Assembly: GCF_042932805.1 (NCBI RefSeq)
Contig: NZ_CP170633.1
Span: forward strand, 3,038,001-3,102,000
Length of the DNA stretch: 64,000 bases
Direction of reading: 5' to 3'
Source: Ascidiaceihabitans sp029251465
GTDB taxonomy: Bacteria; Pseudomonadota; Alphaproteobacteria; Rhodobacterales; Rhodobacteraceae
Shown here: positions 42,864-52,697 of the stretch, one piece after another
How the letters are laid out: every line of letters begins with the position of its first letter
Numbering within the stretch: the first letter of the stretch is position 1
Translations under genes and position numbers: made by a program
Notes under the pieces: generated by a model
The model's input: the letters and a program-made list of their open reading frames with translations, nothing else
What the model was told of the DNA's origin: nothing
Database searches by the model: none

Positions 42864-44225
42864 GCGGCCCTGACGCGCGAATGGTCCCTGATCTTCGTCA
42901 TCGCCGCCCGAGTTGATGACATCAATCGCCAACCACCACGCGATGCACCCAAAGATCACGCCAGCCGCCGCCTGCCCGATCAGCACCCCTGCCGCGCCAA
43001 AGAAATACGCGCCGATCAGCACCGCAGGCACCATCGCAATCGTGTTGCGCCCCCAGTTCATCCACGTGGAATAGAACGGATGGCCGAGGTTGTTGAATGC
43101 CGCATTGCTGACGAACAGAACCCCGTTGAAAAAGAACGCCAGCGCAAGCGGGCCGCAGAACAGGAATATCAGCTCTAGCGTCAATCCTTCGGCGCTAAAC
43201 AGGGCCGCGATTTGCCCACGCAAAACGAACAACGTCAGCGTCACCACAACGATAACCATCGCCGTGAACAACAATGCGGCGTTAAATCCAGCGCGAACGC
43301 GGGTGAAATCTTTGGCTCCGAAATTCTGCCCGATGATTGGTCCAACCGCGCCCGAAGACGCAAAGATGATGCCGAATGCCACAGGCGTCAGCCGCCCGAC
43401 AATCGCCATTCCTGCAATCGCGTCTTCGCCATATTGCGCCATGGACCGCGTCACAAAGGCTTGGCCGATTGGCGTTGCCAACTGCGTCAGAATTGCAGGC
43501 AAAGCGATGGCCAAAATAGGCGGGAAATCGCGCCGCATACTGCCCAGATCAGGACGTTCGATGCCCCCGTGATGGCGGATGATCGGCAGCAACGACGTGC
43601 TTGCAATAACCAGCCGCGCGGCAACTGAAGCAAGGGCCGCACCCGTCAATTCCAGATCCAGTGCAAAGATCAGGATCGGGTCAAGAACCGCATTCACGAG
43701 TGCGCCGTAGATCGTGGCCATCATGGCGCGGCGCGCATCGCCGTACGCGCGCAAAACCGCCCCGCCCATCATACCGATCACAAGAAACGGCAAGGACGGT
43801 ACAACGATGCGCAGATAGCTTTCGGCCAGATCAGCGGTGTGTCCGGTGGCCCCCAACAACTCGACCGCGGGGCGCACATTCAGCCAGACAAGGCCCGCAA
43901 AGATCGCGCTGAAAAAGACCCCGAACGTCAGGCCAGTTGCGGTGCGGGCGCGGGCCAGTGCGTCGTCCCCTGCCCCAAGGCTGCGCGCGACCAACGCCCC
44001 CACAGCAATCGCCATACCGATCCCAAAGCAGGTGGTGAAAAACAGCACGGCACCGGCGTAACCAACTGCGGCAGCCAGTTCTGATTTCCCCAGCATCGAG
44101 ATGAAAATCATATCGACAAAGTCGACCAGAAACACCGCCATCAACCCGACAGACGACGTCAGTGACATCACGCTGACATGGCGAAACAAATTGCCGGTTA
44201 CGAATTTGGCTTGTGCGTCGCGCAT
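42834..44225 (-). CDS. MATE-family efflux transporter
   Basis: A 463-residue inner-membrane protein with about twelve membrane segments. MATE features are MSLTSSVGLMAVFLVDFVDM, GYAGAVLFF and AIALPAILTQLATPIGQ between the two halves. It exports cationic compounds or metabolites in exchange for H+ or Na+. Its 3' end overlaps the GGCT-like gene. Confidence 0.92.
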   Translation of the reverse strand: MRDAQAKFVTGNLFRHVSVMSLTSSVGLMAVFLVDFVDMIFISMLGKSELAAAVGYAGAVLFFTTCFGIGMAIAVGALVARSLGAGDDALARARTATGLTFGVFFSAIFAGLVWLNVRPAVELLGATGHTADLAESYLRIVVPSLPFLVIGMMGGAVLRAYGDARRAMMATIYGALVNAVLDPILIFALDLELTGAALASVAARLVIASTSLLPIIRHHGGIERPDLGSMRRDFPPILAIALPAILTQLATPIGQAFVTRSMAQYGEDAIAGMAIVGRLTPVAFGIIFASSGAVGPIIGQNFGAKDFTRVRAGFNAALLFTAMVIVVVTLTLFVLRGQIAALFSAEGLTLELIFLFCGPLALAFFFNGVLFVSNAAFNNLGHPFYSTWMNWGRNTIAMVPAVLIGAYFFGAAGVLIGQAAAGVIFGCIAWWLAIDVINSGGDDEDQGPFARQGRLMTLLHARR

Positions 44226-44270
44226 GGCGTGTCCTTTTTCTGAACGCAGCGACGCCGCGTTCAGGTGAGG

Positions 44271-45593
44271 TTAGCGCGCTTTGATCACTTGCAACAGCGG
44301 CATCACGCCGGACATATCGGGACCATGGCTTTGGCCCGTCAACGCCTTGCGCAGTGGCATGAACAGGCCACGCCCCTTGCGCCCGGTCGCGTCTTTGACG
44401 GCACCGGTCCATGATTTCCAAGTGGTGGTGTCTAGCGGGCCTTCGGGCAGCAGCGCCATGGCTTGTGCGACAAACTCTTTGTCCTCGTCGTCGATGTCAG
44501 GTTCTGCGCCGTCACGGAACAACGTCCACCAACCGTCCAGATCCTTGAGCGTGGTGATGTTGTCGCGCGTCACTGTCCAGAAAGCTTCGGCCAGATCGTC
44601 GGGCACACCAAGGGCTGTGATCTGGTCTGCAACTTTCGCCAGAGGCAAGGCTTGTAGGTAGTGACCCGTCATCGGGAACACGTCTGCCACGTCGAATTTG
44701 GTGGGGGCCGCGCCGAAATGGGACAGCTCGAAACCGTCGATCAGCTCAGCCATTTCCATGCGCAATTCAATCGGATCGGACGATCCCAAACGCGCCATCA
44801 TGCTGAGCAGCGCCATCGGCTGAATGCCCTGTTCGCGCAGATCGCGCAGGGCCAAAGTGCCGAGGCGTTTTGACAATGCTTCGCCCTGTGGGCCGGTTAG
44901 CAACGAATGGTGCGCAAAGGCGGGCGGCGTCGCGCCCAGCGCCTTCATGATCTGGATTTGGGTCGCCGTGTTGGTCACGTGATCGGACCCGCGCACAACG
45001 TTCGTCACACCCATTTCGGTGTCATCCACAACGGACGCGATTGTGTACAAAACCTGCCCGTCACCACGGATCAAAACCGGGTCACTGACGGACGCCGCAT
45101 CAATCGAGATGTCGCCCAAAATGCCGTCGTTCCATTCGATCCGCTCGTGATCCAACTTGAACCGCCACACGCCATTGCCCCGCTCTGCGCGCATCGCTTC
45201 ACGCTCGGCTTCTGACAATGCCAAAGCGGCGCGATCATAGACCGGTGGTTTGCTCATGTTCAGCTGTTTTTTGCGTTTCAGATCCAGTTCGGTCGGCGTT
45301 TCGAACGCCTCGTAGAACCGGCCGATGTCGCGCAGTTTGTCCGCAGCGGCGGCGTATTGATCCAGCCGTTCTGATTGGCGTTCAACCCGGTTCCAGTGCA
45401 GGCCCAGCCACTCAAGGTCTTGCTTGATCCCGTCGACGTATTCTTCTTTGGAACGCTCGGGATCGGTGTCGTCGATCCGCAAGATGAACTCCCCCCCCGC
45501 CTTGCGCGCTATCAGAAAGTTCATCAGCGCCGTGCGCAGGTTGCCAATGTGAATGAAACCTGTGGGCGATGGGGCAAAACGAGTGGTGGTCAT
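44271..45593 (-). CDS. gltX: Glutamyl-tRNA synthetase
   Basis: A 440-residue class I synthetase. The HIGH motif is FAPSPTGFIHIGNLRTAL and the KMSKS-type motif is ALSKRLGT. Length is a little below the usual 470. Many alphaproteobacteria have two GltX enzymes and this may be the shorter one; the second cannot be seen here. It lies 93 bases downstream of nadE with a palindrome between them. Confidence 0.92.
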   Translation of the reverse strand: MTTTRFAPSPTGFIHIGNLRTALMNFLIARKAGGEFILRIDDTDPERSKEEYVDGIKQDLEWLGLHWNRVERQSERLDQYAAAADKLRDIGRFYEAFETPTELDLKRKKQLNMSKPPVYDRAALALSEAEREAMRAERGNGVWRFKLDHERIEWNDGILGDISIDAASVSDPVLIRGDGQVLYTIASVVDDTEMGVTNVVRGSDHVTNTATQIQIMKALGATPPAFAHHSLLTGPQGEALSKRLGTLALRDLREQGIQPMALLSMMARLGSSDPIELRMEMAELIDGFELSHFGAAPTKFDVADVFPMTGHYLQALPLAKVADQITALGVPDDLAEAFWTVTRDNITTLKDLDGWWTLFRDGAEPDIDDEDKEFVAQAMALLPEGPLDTTTWKSWTGAVKDATGRKGRGLFMPLRKALTGQSHGPDMSGVMPLLQVIKAR

Positions 45594-45660
45594 GAGCGGT
45601 TCTCCTGTAGCGGGCTAGGTGTCATGATAGATATCATAAGTCCAGTGATCGTGCTGGTAA

Positions 45661-45679
45661 GGTGTGCGTGTCGCACACC
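45661..45679 (-). repeat. Intergenic palindrome, copy 2
   Basis: On the minus strand: GGTGTGCG, ACA, CGCACACC, then TTACC. Same stem length, same ACA loop and same TTACC tail as the copy at 15336-15354, and again 7 bases after the preceding stop (nadE). Confidence 0.7.
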
Positions 45680-45686
45680 ACGCGTC

Positions 45687-47345
45687 TCACTCGTTATCAC
45701 GCCAACGGTTGGCAATGGGATAGCGACGATCCAGCCAGAATGCGCCTTTGGTCAGGCGGGCACCGGGGGCAGACTGGAACCGTTTGTATTCAGAAATGTA
45801 GATCAGGTGTTCGACCTTTTTGACCACATCACGATCAAACCCGGCAGCCACGCAATCTGCAACTGACGCGTTGTTGTCGACCAGCATTTCCAGCAACGCA
45901 TCCAGCACCGGATAGTCGGGCAAGCTGTCGTTGTCTTTCTGATCGTCACGTAGTTCGGCTGACGGCGGTTTGGTGATGATCCGTTCGGGAATGACCGCGC
46001 CCTCAGGGGCCATCATCCAGTCACGGTGATTTTCATTGCGCCAGCGGCAGGTTTCGAACACGCGGGTTTTGTACAAGTCTTTGATCGGGTTATAGCCGCC
46101 CGCCATGTCGCCGTAGATCGTAGCGTAGCCCACTGCGACCTCGGATTTATTGCCGGTGGTCAGCAGCATGGAGCCGAACTTGTTGCTCATCGCCATCAAC
46201 AGCAATCCACGCAGACGGGACTGGATGTTTTCCTCAGTCAGGTCCTCGTCATAGCCCTCGAACAATGGCGCCAGCGTGTTGGTGATCGCATCACGCCCCT
46301 CTTTGATCGGGACAAAATCATACGTGCAGCCCAGCGCGGTCGCACAGGCCTTGGCGTCTTCCAAGCTATCGGAGCTGGTGTATTCCGACGGCAGCATAAC
46401 GCAGCGCACGTTTTCAGGGCCAAGCGCGTCGGCGGCAATAGTCGCCACAATGGCGGAATCGATCCCGCCGGACATGCCCAACAGCACCTTTTTGAAACCA
46501 GTTTTTCGCATGTAATCACGCAACGACAACACCATCACGTGATAGTCTTGTTCCCACTCGTCCGGTTGCTTGACCTTGTCACCGTCCTTGATCCGCCAGC
46601 CGTCAGCCCCGCGTTCCAGATCGATGTGCCTGATTGCTGTTTCCATCGCAGGCATTTGCAGCGCTAACGCACCACCGGGGTTCAGGGCAAAAGACGCGCC
46701 GTCAAACACTTGGTCATCCTGACCACCGACCATGTTCAGGTAGATCAGCGGCAAACCCGTTTCGACAACACGCGCGACCATCAGGTTCATGCGGGTGTCT
46801 TGTTTGCCCCGATAATACGGCGACCCGTTCGGCACCAACAGGAATTCCGCGCCGGTTTCAGCCAGCGTTTCAGCCACATCCTCGTGCCACGAATCCTCAC
46901 AAATCGGGCTGCCGATGCGGGTGTTACCGACGCTGTAGGGTCCACCCAAAGGCCCCGCGTCAAAGATACGGACCTCGTCAAAAACCGTTTCGTTGGGCAA
47001 GTGATGCTTCAAAACTTTTGAGGCGATCTTGCCGCCCCGACAAATCATGTAGGCATTGTACAGCTTGTCATCCTCGACCCACGGGCAGCCGATCGCCAAG
47101 GCGGGGCCGTCCGCGCAATCGATGGCCAATTGCTCAACCGCAGCGATGGCTGCGTTGTGAAACACCGGCTTCATCACCAAATCTTGTGCGTTGTAGCCCG
47201 TGATAAACATCTCTGGCAGCGCAACCATGTCGGCGTTTGCCGCGCGCCCTTGTTCCCAAGCATCACGCGCAAGCGCTGCGTTGCCCGCAATGTCCCCCAC
47301 GGTTGGGTTCAATTGGCACAGGGTTATGCGAAATCTATCGGCCAT
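45687..47345 (-). CDS. nadE: Glutamine-dependent NAD+ synthetase
   Basis: A 552-residue two-domain enzyme for the last step of NAD synthesis. The N-terminal nitrilase-like glutaminase has Glu in ALPEMFITGYN, Lys in KHHLPNETVFDE and Cys in GSPICEDSWH. The C-terminal synthetase has GMSGGIDSAIVATIAADAL. Start ATG 47345 has GGAG about 7 bases upstream; the frame is open to 47501 but lacks the family pattern there. Length matches the family. Confidence 0.95.
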   Translation of the reverse strand: MADRFRITLCQLNPTVGDIAGNAALARDAWEQGRAANADMVALPEMFITGYNAQDLVMKPVFHNAAIAAVEQLAIDCADGPALAIGCPWVEDDKLYNAYMICRGGKIASKVLKHHLPNETVFDEVRIFDAGPLGGPYSVGNTRIGSPICEDSWHEDVAETLAETGAEFLLVPNGSPYYRGKQDTRMNLMVARVVETGLPLIYLNMVGGQDDQVFDGASFALNPGGALALQMPAMETAIRHIDLERGADGWRIKDGDKVKQPDEWEQDYHVMVLSLRDYMRKTGFKKVLLGMSGGIDSAIVATIAADALGPENVRCVMLPSEYTSSDSLEDAKACATALGCTYDFVPIKEGRDAITNTLAPLFEGYDEDLTEENIQSRLRGLLLMAMSNKFGSMLLTTGNKSEVAVGYATIYGDMAGGYNPIKDLYKTRVFETCRWRNENHRDWMMAPEGAVIPERIITKPPSAELRDDQKDNDSLPDYPVLDALLEMLVDNNASVADCVAAGFDRDVVKKVEHLIYISEYKRFQSAPGARLTKGAFWLDRRYPIANRWRDNE

Positions 47346-47592
47346 CAGGCGCTCCGATCCTATCAGATATCTGGGTCTTGAGGCACCTATATGCCTAAGG
47401 CGTTGGGCAGAAAAGCCCTTTGAGAGGCCCAAGCCGACAAGTCCAAGTTGCAAATGGCCCGCTGACGTCCGCCTGCCGCAAATCAACCCTGCAAAACCCA
47501 TTGCGAGGTGGCTTTGCTTCTTCTAGGCTACCCCAGCCTGCGCAGGGGGTGTGCGGGCCAAGAATCTTAGACAAAATTTGGGCAGGTCCTAT

Positions 47593-48972
47593 ATGAAACG
47601 TCTTCTATTGATCCTGAGCCTGTGGGCTTTTCCTGTAGCGGTAGTCGCGCAGGATGATCAGGTGCTGAGCAAGCAATATGATGACGGCGGCATCTATGAG
47701 GGCACGTTTCGCGGCGGCCTGCAGCACGGATCAGGCACCTACAAACTGCCCAACGGCTACGAATATTCCGGCGAATGGGTCGACGGCGAGATCAAAGGCG
47801 AAGGCGTTGCGAATTTCCCCAACGGCTCGGTCTACGAGGGTAACTTTTCCAAGGGCAAACCCGACGGTTTCGGTAAAATCACCTTTGCGGATGGCGGCAC
47901 CTACGAGGGCGACTGGCTGGGCGGCACGATTATCGGCAGCGGCGTCGCGCTTTATGCCAACGGCGTGCGCTATGAGGGCGAATTCCGCAATGCCAAGCAC
48001 CACGGCAAAGGGGTGATGCAAAGCCCCGGCGGCTACGAATACAAAGGCGACTGGATTGACGGAGTCAAAAATGGCGTCGGCACGATCACCTATCCTGACA
48101 GCGCGGTCTATGACGGCGACATCGTAAACGGGCAACGCGCGGGCACCGGCACGCTGACGATGCCGGATGGATTGGTCTATGTCGGTCTCTGGAAAGACGG
48201 GCAAATCGACGGGGCTGGCACGTTGACCCAACCCAACGGTGACATTTACGAGGGCGACCTCGTGTCAGGCCGGCGCATGGGCAACGGCCGCGTCACGTAT
48301 GCAAACGGCGATGTCTATGATGGCCAGTTCGCGGATGATCGCCGCCACGGCACCGGCACGTTCACCGGCGAAGATGGCTATACCTACGTCGGCGCGTGGG
48401 TTGCCGGCCAAATCGAAGGCCAAGGCCGCGTCACCTATCCTGACGGGTCGGTCTACGAGGGCAGCTTTCGCGATGATCTGGCGGATGGAACCGGCAAAAT
48501 CACCTATGTCGATGGCTCTACCTATGAGGGCGCGTGGGTCGCCGGCGTGATCGAGGGCGACGGCAAAGCGACCTATTCAAACGGCGTGATCTACGAGGGC
48601 GGGTTCAAAGGCGCGCGCAATCACGGCAGGGGCGTGATGACCTATGCGGACGGCTACCGCTACGAGGGCGAATGGCTAAGCGGCCAGCGTCACGGCAACG
48701 GCAAGGCCACCTATCCTGACGGTACAATCTACGAGGGCACATTTGAAAACGGGCAGCGCAGCGGCATCGGCAGCATCGCAATGGCCAACGGTTTCAAATA
48801 CACAGGCCAGTGGCAAACTGGCGAAATTAATGGCACGGGCACCGCGACGTATGACAACGGCGACGTCTACGAGGGCAACTTTCGCAACGGCAAACGCCAA
48901 GGCGACGGAACCATGCGCTATGCCACCGGCGAAGAGGCTCGCGGCAACTGGGAAAACGGCGCGCTTAAGTAA
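47593..48972 (+). CDS. MORN-repeat protein, exported
   Basis: A 459-residue protein. A signal peptide ends near VVAQ (residues 17-20). Then come 18 complete 23-residue MORN repeats plus one partial repeat, each of the type G-x-x-Y-x-G-x-(F/W)-x4-x-x-G-x-G. The repeats cover almost the whole mature protein. MORN arrays form an extended beta-sheet that binds proteins or membranes. The start ATG 47593 has AGG upstream; the frame is open from 47551. No enzyme domain accompanies the repeats. It is encoded alone. Confidence 0.9.
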   Translation: MKRLLLILSLWAFPVAVVAQDDQVLSKQYDDGGIYEGTFRGGLQHGSGTYKLPNGYEYSGEWVDGEIKGEGVANFPNGSVYEGNFSKGKPDGFGKITFADGGTYEGDWLGGTIIGSGVALYANGVRYEGEFRNAKHHGKGVMQSPGGYEYKGDWIDGVKNGVGTITYPDSAVYDGDIVNGQRAGTGTLTMPDGLVYVGLWKDGQIDGAGTLTQPNGDIYEGDLVSGRRMGNGRVTYANGDVYDGQFADDRRHGTGTFTGEDGYTYVGAWVAGQIEGQGRVTYPDGSVYEGSFRDDLADGTGKITYVDGSTYEGAWVAGVIEGDGKATYSNGVIYEGGFKGARNHGRGVMTYADGYRYEGEWLSGQRHGNGKATYPDGTIYEGTFENGQRSGIGSIAMANGFKYTGQWQTGEINGTGTATYDNGDVYEGNFRNGKRQGDGTMRYATGEEARGNWENGALK

Positions 48973-49140
48973 AGTCGCCGTATCTTCCCGCATTTCACGA
49001 AATATCCTGAAAAAACCCACCATGGCGGGAATTTTCGATTAGTTTTCTTGCAATAGTGCTGTACCTGCCATTTAGTTGACCGGTCAAAGATATGCCTAAG
49101 TTGCAAGGCTTTCGAAATATCACGTTGAAAGTGTGTTGGA

Positions 49141-49593
49141 TTGCAATCAGTAGAAGAATTTTTCCAAAAGCAGTGCGATTGTTTCGCTCGAAATGAACTT
49201 GTGGAAATTTCCAATCAATTTTCTTTGCCCACGGCAATCTATTTTGGCGAACGGATCATGGTCTTTAAAAACGTGAAGGCGATCCAGGCCGTGTTATCCA
49301 TCAAGCGCACGGCGCTATTGGAGGCCAATTACACACGCACCGCGTATCGGATTATCGCCGAATCCATTTCAGCCAAGAACCATTTGTCAGCTTGGGTCGA
49401 ATTTCGTCATTTTGACAAAAGCGATGGGCTGATTACGACCAGCACGTCACGCTATTTTTGCGCACGTCTAAAAGAACGCAAATTACGTGTGCAATTGATC
49501 GAATACCTGGAAATTCCTGTTCTGAAATCCACCGACAAAGCGGTTAAGCCGCTCGTTGGGAATGATCACCATTCAACGATTGCGCCTGTGTAA
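49141..49593 (+). CDS. Protein of unknown function, possible NTF2-like fold
   Basis: A 150-residue cytoplasmic protein starting with TTG at 49141. Its start (SVEEFFQKQCDCFARNELVEISNQF) resembles the helix-turn pattern of NTF2-like proteins but I cannot place a family. No clear ribosome-binding site. Its 3' end overlaps the convergent SDR gene by 28 bases. AT content is higher than in most neighbours. Confidence 0.55.
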   Translation: MQSVEEFFQKQCDCFARNELVEISNQFSLPTAIYFGERIMVFKNVKAIQAVLSIKRTALLEANYTRTAYRIIAESISAKNHLSAWVEFRHFDKSDGLITTSTSRYFCARLKERKLRVQLIEYLEIPVLKSTDKAVKPLVGNDHHSTIAPV

Positions 49594-50231
49594 TCAAAGA
49601 ACCCACCACTGCGGTGCGGCGACAACTGATCCATGACTGTCATCAAGTTACCTGCCGCCTCGACCGGCGCAACAGACGGATGGCGGCCCAGATATTTTGC
49701 CGTAAACGCACTGGCGACGGTGCCGGGGTGCAACGATACGACGCAAGACTGAGGATGGCTGCGCGTCAGTTCAATCGCGCTGGTGCGCACGATCTGGTTC
49801 AGCGCAGATTTTGCAGCGCGGTAACTGATCCAACCGCCCAAACGGTTGTCAGAAATCGATCCCACCCGCGCGGACAAAACGGCCACGCAACTTGGCCGCC
49901 CCTTGGCCAGCAAACGCCCCGCGTGGGACAACACCAATGCAGGCCCAATCGCATTCACCGCAAATTGCTGCGCCATAGCGTCCGCCTGGATTGCCTTGAT
50001 GGATTTCTCGGGTCCGGCACCGTTAATCTCAAGCGCGCCGGTTGCCACAATAATGCGGTCAAAATCGCCGCCCAACGCGGACAAATGCGACGACACGCTT
50101 GCCTCGTTCGTGATCTCGAAACCATCGGCTGATCGCGACACCCCGACAACATGGTCACCGCGGTTTTGGTGCACAGACACCAATGCCTGCCCGATGCCGC
50201 CTGACGCGCCGATGATCAAAACTCTTGCCAT
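49566..50231 (-). CDS. Short-chain dehydrogenase/reductase, C-factor type
   Basis: A 221-residue NAD(P)-dependent oxidoreductase. GASGGIGQALVS binds the cofactor; the active site is YRAAKSALN with Tyr and Lys; SLHPGTVAS follows. The short length and the latter motif resemble C-factor-like SDRs. Substrate unknown. Divergent from leuA. Confidence 0.85.
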   Translation of the reverse strand: MARVLIIGASGGIGQALVSVHQNRGDHVVGVSRSADGFEITNEASVSSHLSALGGDFDRIIVATGALEINGAGPEKSIKAIQADAMAQQFAVNAIGPALVLSHAGRLLAKGRPSCVAVLSARVGSISDNRLGGWISYRAAKSALNQIVRTSAIELTRSHPQSCVVSLHPGTVASAFTAKYLGRHPSVAPVEAAGNLMTVMDQLSPHRSGGFFDYTGAIVEW

Positions 50232-50353
50232 GGCCTAGACCTAGCAGGCGACGCGGTGCCTTCAACCTTTGTTTGAACAAAACGAACCGGCCAAAGCTGA
50301 GTCACTGAATTTTCTATCTTTTCATTTACCATTGCGCGTTTATAAAGAGCGTC

Positions 50354-50437
50354 ATGAACAGATCCGCACATATCACTCCGCTTCGCCAACTTGGCGCTGC
50401 ATCGCTGTGCGACCTACTGATCCTATTCCGCCTCTGA
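50354..50437 (+). CDS. leuL: leu operon leader peptide
   Basis: A 27-codon reading frame ending at a stop that lies inside the left arm of a terminator hairpin. It contains seven Leu codons, five of them in the last 10 codons (LCDLLILFRL). AAAGAG stands before the ATG. This is the design of a leucine-controlled transcription attenuator. The match of the stop to the hairpin arm leaves little doubt about the reading frame. Confidence 0.85.
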   Translation: MNRSAHITPLRQLGAASLCDLLILFRL

Positions 50438-50471
50438 GCGTGTCTTCCGGCACGTCCGCTCAGAGGGTTTT
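50431..50471 (+). terminator. leuA transcription attenuator
   Basis: CCTCTGAGCG (50431-50440) is a perfect 10-bp match to CGCTCAGAGG (50457-50466), with four T at 50468-50471. The left arm overlaps the leader stop, so a ribosome reaching the stop can affect the choice between this and an upstream pairing (GCC-AACTT-GGC at 50388-50398 is a local hairpin). Confidence 0.85.
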
Positions 50472-50510
50472 GGAACGTGCCAAGGATCAGACACAAAAAA
50501 GAGACATCAC

Positions 50511-52073
50511 ATGACATCTTCACAAGACAAAGTCGTAATTTTCGACACCACATTGCGTGACGGCGAACAATCCCCCGGCGCAACAATGACCCACGATGAG
50601 AAACTGGAAATCGCCGGTTTGCTCGACGAAATGGGCGTGGACATCATCGAGGCCGGATTTCCTATCGCCTCCGAGGGTGATTTTAACGCCGTTTCCGAGA
50701 TTTCCAAAAACAGCGTGAATTCCGTGATTTGCGGATTGGCGCGCGCCCAAATCGGCGACATTGATCGCTGTTGGGAGGCCGTAAAACACGCAGCCAAACC
50801 GCGCATCCACACGTTCATCGGCACATCGCCTTTGCACCGCGCCATCCCGAACCTGACCAAAGACGAAATGGCAGAGCGGATCGAACAGACCGTCAGCCAC
50901 GCGCGCAATCTGTGCGACAACGTGCAGTGGTCACCGATGGATGCGACCCGCACCGAATTCGACTACCTGTGCCGTACCGTCGAAATCGCGATCAAGGCCG
51001 GTGCCTCCACGATCAACATTCCCGACACGGTTGGCTACACCGCGCCACGCGAAAGCGCCGAGCTGATCCGCCGTTTGATCGAAATGGTACCGGGTGCCGA
51101 CGAGGTCATCTTTGCCACGCATTGTCACAACGATTTGGGCATGGCGACCGCCAACAGCCTTGCCGCAGTCGAAGCTGGCGCGCGCCAAATTGAGTGCACA
51201 ATCAACGGCTTGGGCGAACGCGCCGGGAACACGGCATTAGAAGAAGTCGTGATGGCCATGAAAGTGCGCAACGACATTATGCCGTTCCAAACCGGCATCG
51301 ATACGACCAAACTGATGAACATTTCACGCCGCGTGGCATCAGTGTCCGGCTTTGCGGTGCAGTTCAACAAAGCGATTGTTGGCAAGAACGCCTTTGCCCA
51401 CGAATCCGGTATTCACCAAGACGGCATGCTGAAAAACGCCGAAACATTCGAGATCATGCGCCCCGAGGACGTCGGCCTGGCCGGAACGTCTTTGCCGCTT
51501 GGCAAACACTCGGGTCGCGCCGCCTTGCGCGCCAAGCTGGAGGACCTCGGGTTCGAGCTGGGCGACAACCAGTTGAAAGACGTCTTTGTGCGGTTCAAAG
51601 AATTGGCAGACCGCAAAAAAGAGGTGTTTGACGACGATTTGATCGCCTTGATGCGCACGTCTTCGGACCCGGCAAACGATCACCTCAAGATCGTGTCGCT
51701 GCGCGTTCAATGCGGCACCGAAGGCCCGCAAAAGGCTGATTTGGTCATGTCGGTCGACGGGATCGAACACACCACCAGCCAAACCGGCGACGGCCCGGTG
51801 GATGCAACATTTAACGCGGTAAAAGCCTTGTTTCCGCATGGCGCAAAACTGCAAGTCTATCAGGTTCAGGCCGTGACCGAAGGCACCGACGCCCAAGCCA
51901 CAGTGTCCGTCCGCATGGAAGAAGACGACCGCATCGCCACAGGCCAATCCGCAGACACAGACACGGTTGTCGCATCCGCCAAGGCCTACGTGAACGCGCT
52001 AAACCGCCTGATCGTGCGCCGCGAAAAAACCGGCACGGACAAGGCTGAAATCAGCTACAAAGACGTGACTTAA
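50511..52073 (+). CDS. leuA: 2-isopropylmalate synthase
   Basis: A 520-residue enzyme that starts leucine synthesis by condensing acetyl-CoA and 2-ketoisovalerate. FDTTLRDGEQSPG is the catalytic motif; THCHNDLGMATANSL gives the metal-binding histidines; a C-terminal regulatory domain for leucine feedback covers residues about 395-520. It follows the leu leader and attenuator. Confidence 0.96.
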   Translation: MTSSQDKVVIFDTTLRDGEQSPGATMTHDEKLEIAGLLDEMGVDIIEAGFPIASEGDFNAVSEISKNSVNSVICGLARAQIGDIDRCWEAVKHAAKPRIHTFIGTSPLHRAIPNLTKDEMAERIEQTVSHARNLCDNVQWSPMDATRTEFDYLCRTVEIAIKAGASTINIPDTVGYTAPRESAELIRRLIEMVPGADEVIFATHCHNDLGMATANSLAAVEAGARQIECTINGLGERAGNTALEEVVMAMKVRNDIMPFQTGIDTTKLMNISRRVASVSGFAVQFNKAIVGKNAFAHESGIHQDGMLKNAETFEIMRPEDVGLAGTSLPLGKHSGRAALRAKLEDLGFELGDNQLKDVFVRFKELADRKKEVFDDDLIALMRTSSDPANDHLKIVSLRVQCGTEGPQKADLVMSVDGIEHTTSQTGDGPVDATFNAVKALFPHGAKLQVYQVQAVTEGTDAQATVSVRMEEDDRIATGQSADTDTVVASAKAYVNALNRLIVRREKTGTDKAEISYKDVT

Positions 52074-52079
52074 ATTACG

Positions 52080-52116
52080 ATGCCCCCTGCTAACCTGCTG
52101 GGGGCATTATTTATTT
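52080..52116 (+). terminator. Intrinsic terminator of leuA
   Basis: ATGCCCCC (52080-52087) pairs with GGGGGCAT (52100-52107), followed by TATTTATTT. It overlaps the stop of the convergent glyoxalase-fold gene. Confidence 0.85.
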
Positions 52117-52697
52117 CGGTAAGGATCGCGCGCACTTCGATCCGTTGACAGTGAACTTTGGCTGCGCTCGACGATCTGTTCAACCGCATCTGCCAGATGG
52201 TTTTCGCCAATGGCAGCATCCCCCGCAGCGACGCGCAATTTATGCGCCTCCAGCAGCACTTCTGCGTGGTTTGACCCACGCGGCGGAATGAATTTGTAAC
52301 ACGCCAGTTCGATCAGCAACCCCAGCGGATCCTTAAAATAAATCGAATCCATAAAGCCGCGATCTTTGACGCCAGAATTGCCAATCCCGCGCGCGGCCAA
52401 CCGGTCCGGCACTTGAGAAAACATCGCGCGGTCCACTTCGAATGCCAAGTGATGTACACATCCCGCATCTGTCGGCGTGCGGCCACGATCAGCCGTGCGG
52501 TCTTCGTTTGTGAAAATCGTGATCAGCCGCCCATCACCGGGATCAAAATACAAGTGCCCTTCGTTTGCGTCATCCAAGTTGGGCTGATCAAAGATAAATG
52601 GCATGCCCAACAGCCCTTCCCAGAAATCAATCGAGGTCTGCCGATCCGCCCCCATGATCGTGATGTGATGCACTCCAAGTACTTGAATTTTCCGCAT
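52107..52697 (-). CDS. VOC (glyoxalase/dioxygenase) fold protein
   Basis: A 196-residue metalloenzyme of the vicinal oxygen chelate superfamily. GVHHITIMGADRQTSIDFWE, VHHLAFEVD and IYFKDPLGLLIELA carry the conserved His and Glu metal ligands. The C-terminal 55 residues form an extra tail. Substrate unknown. Confidence 0.85.
   Translation of the reverse strand: MRKIQVLGVHHITIMGADRQTSIDFWEGLLGMPFIFDQPNLDDANEGHLYFDPGDGRLITIFTNEDRTADRGRTPTDAGCVHHLAFEVDRAMFSQVPDRLAARGIGNSGVKDRGFMDSIYFKDPLGLLIELACYKFIPPRGSNHAEVLLEAHKLRVAAGDAAIGENHLADAVEQIVERSQSSLSTDRSARDPYRNK

Noticed and set aside
47680..48972. Regular DNA repeats that could look like a CRISPR array.
   Set aside because: The period is 69 bases, in frame, with degenerate units that encode the 23-residue MORN repeat; there are no identical repeats with unique spacers.
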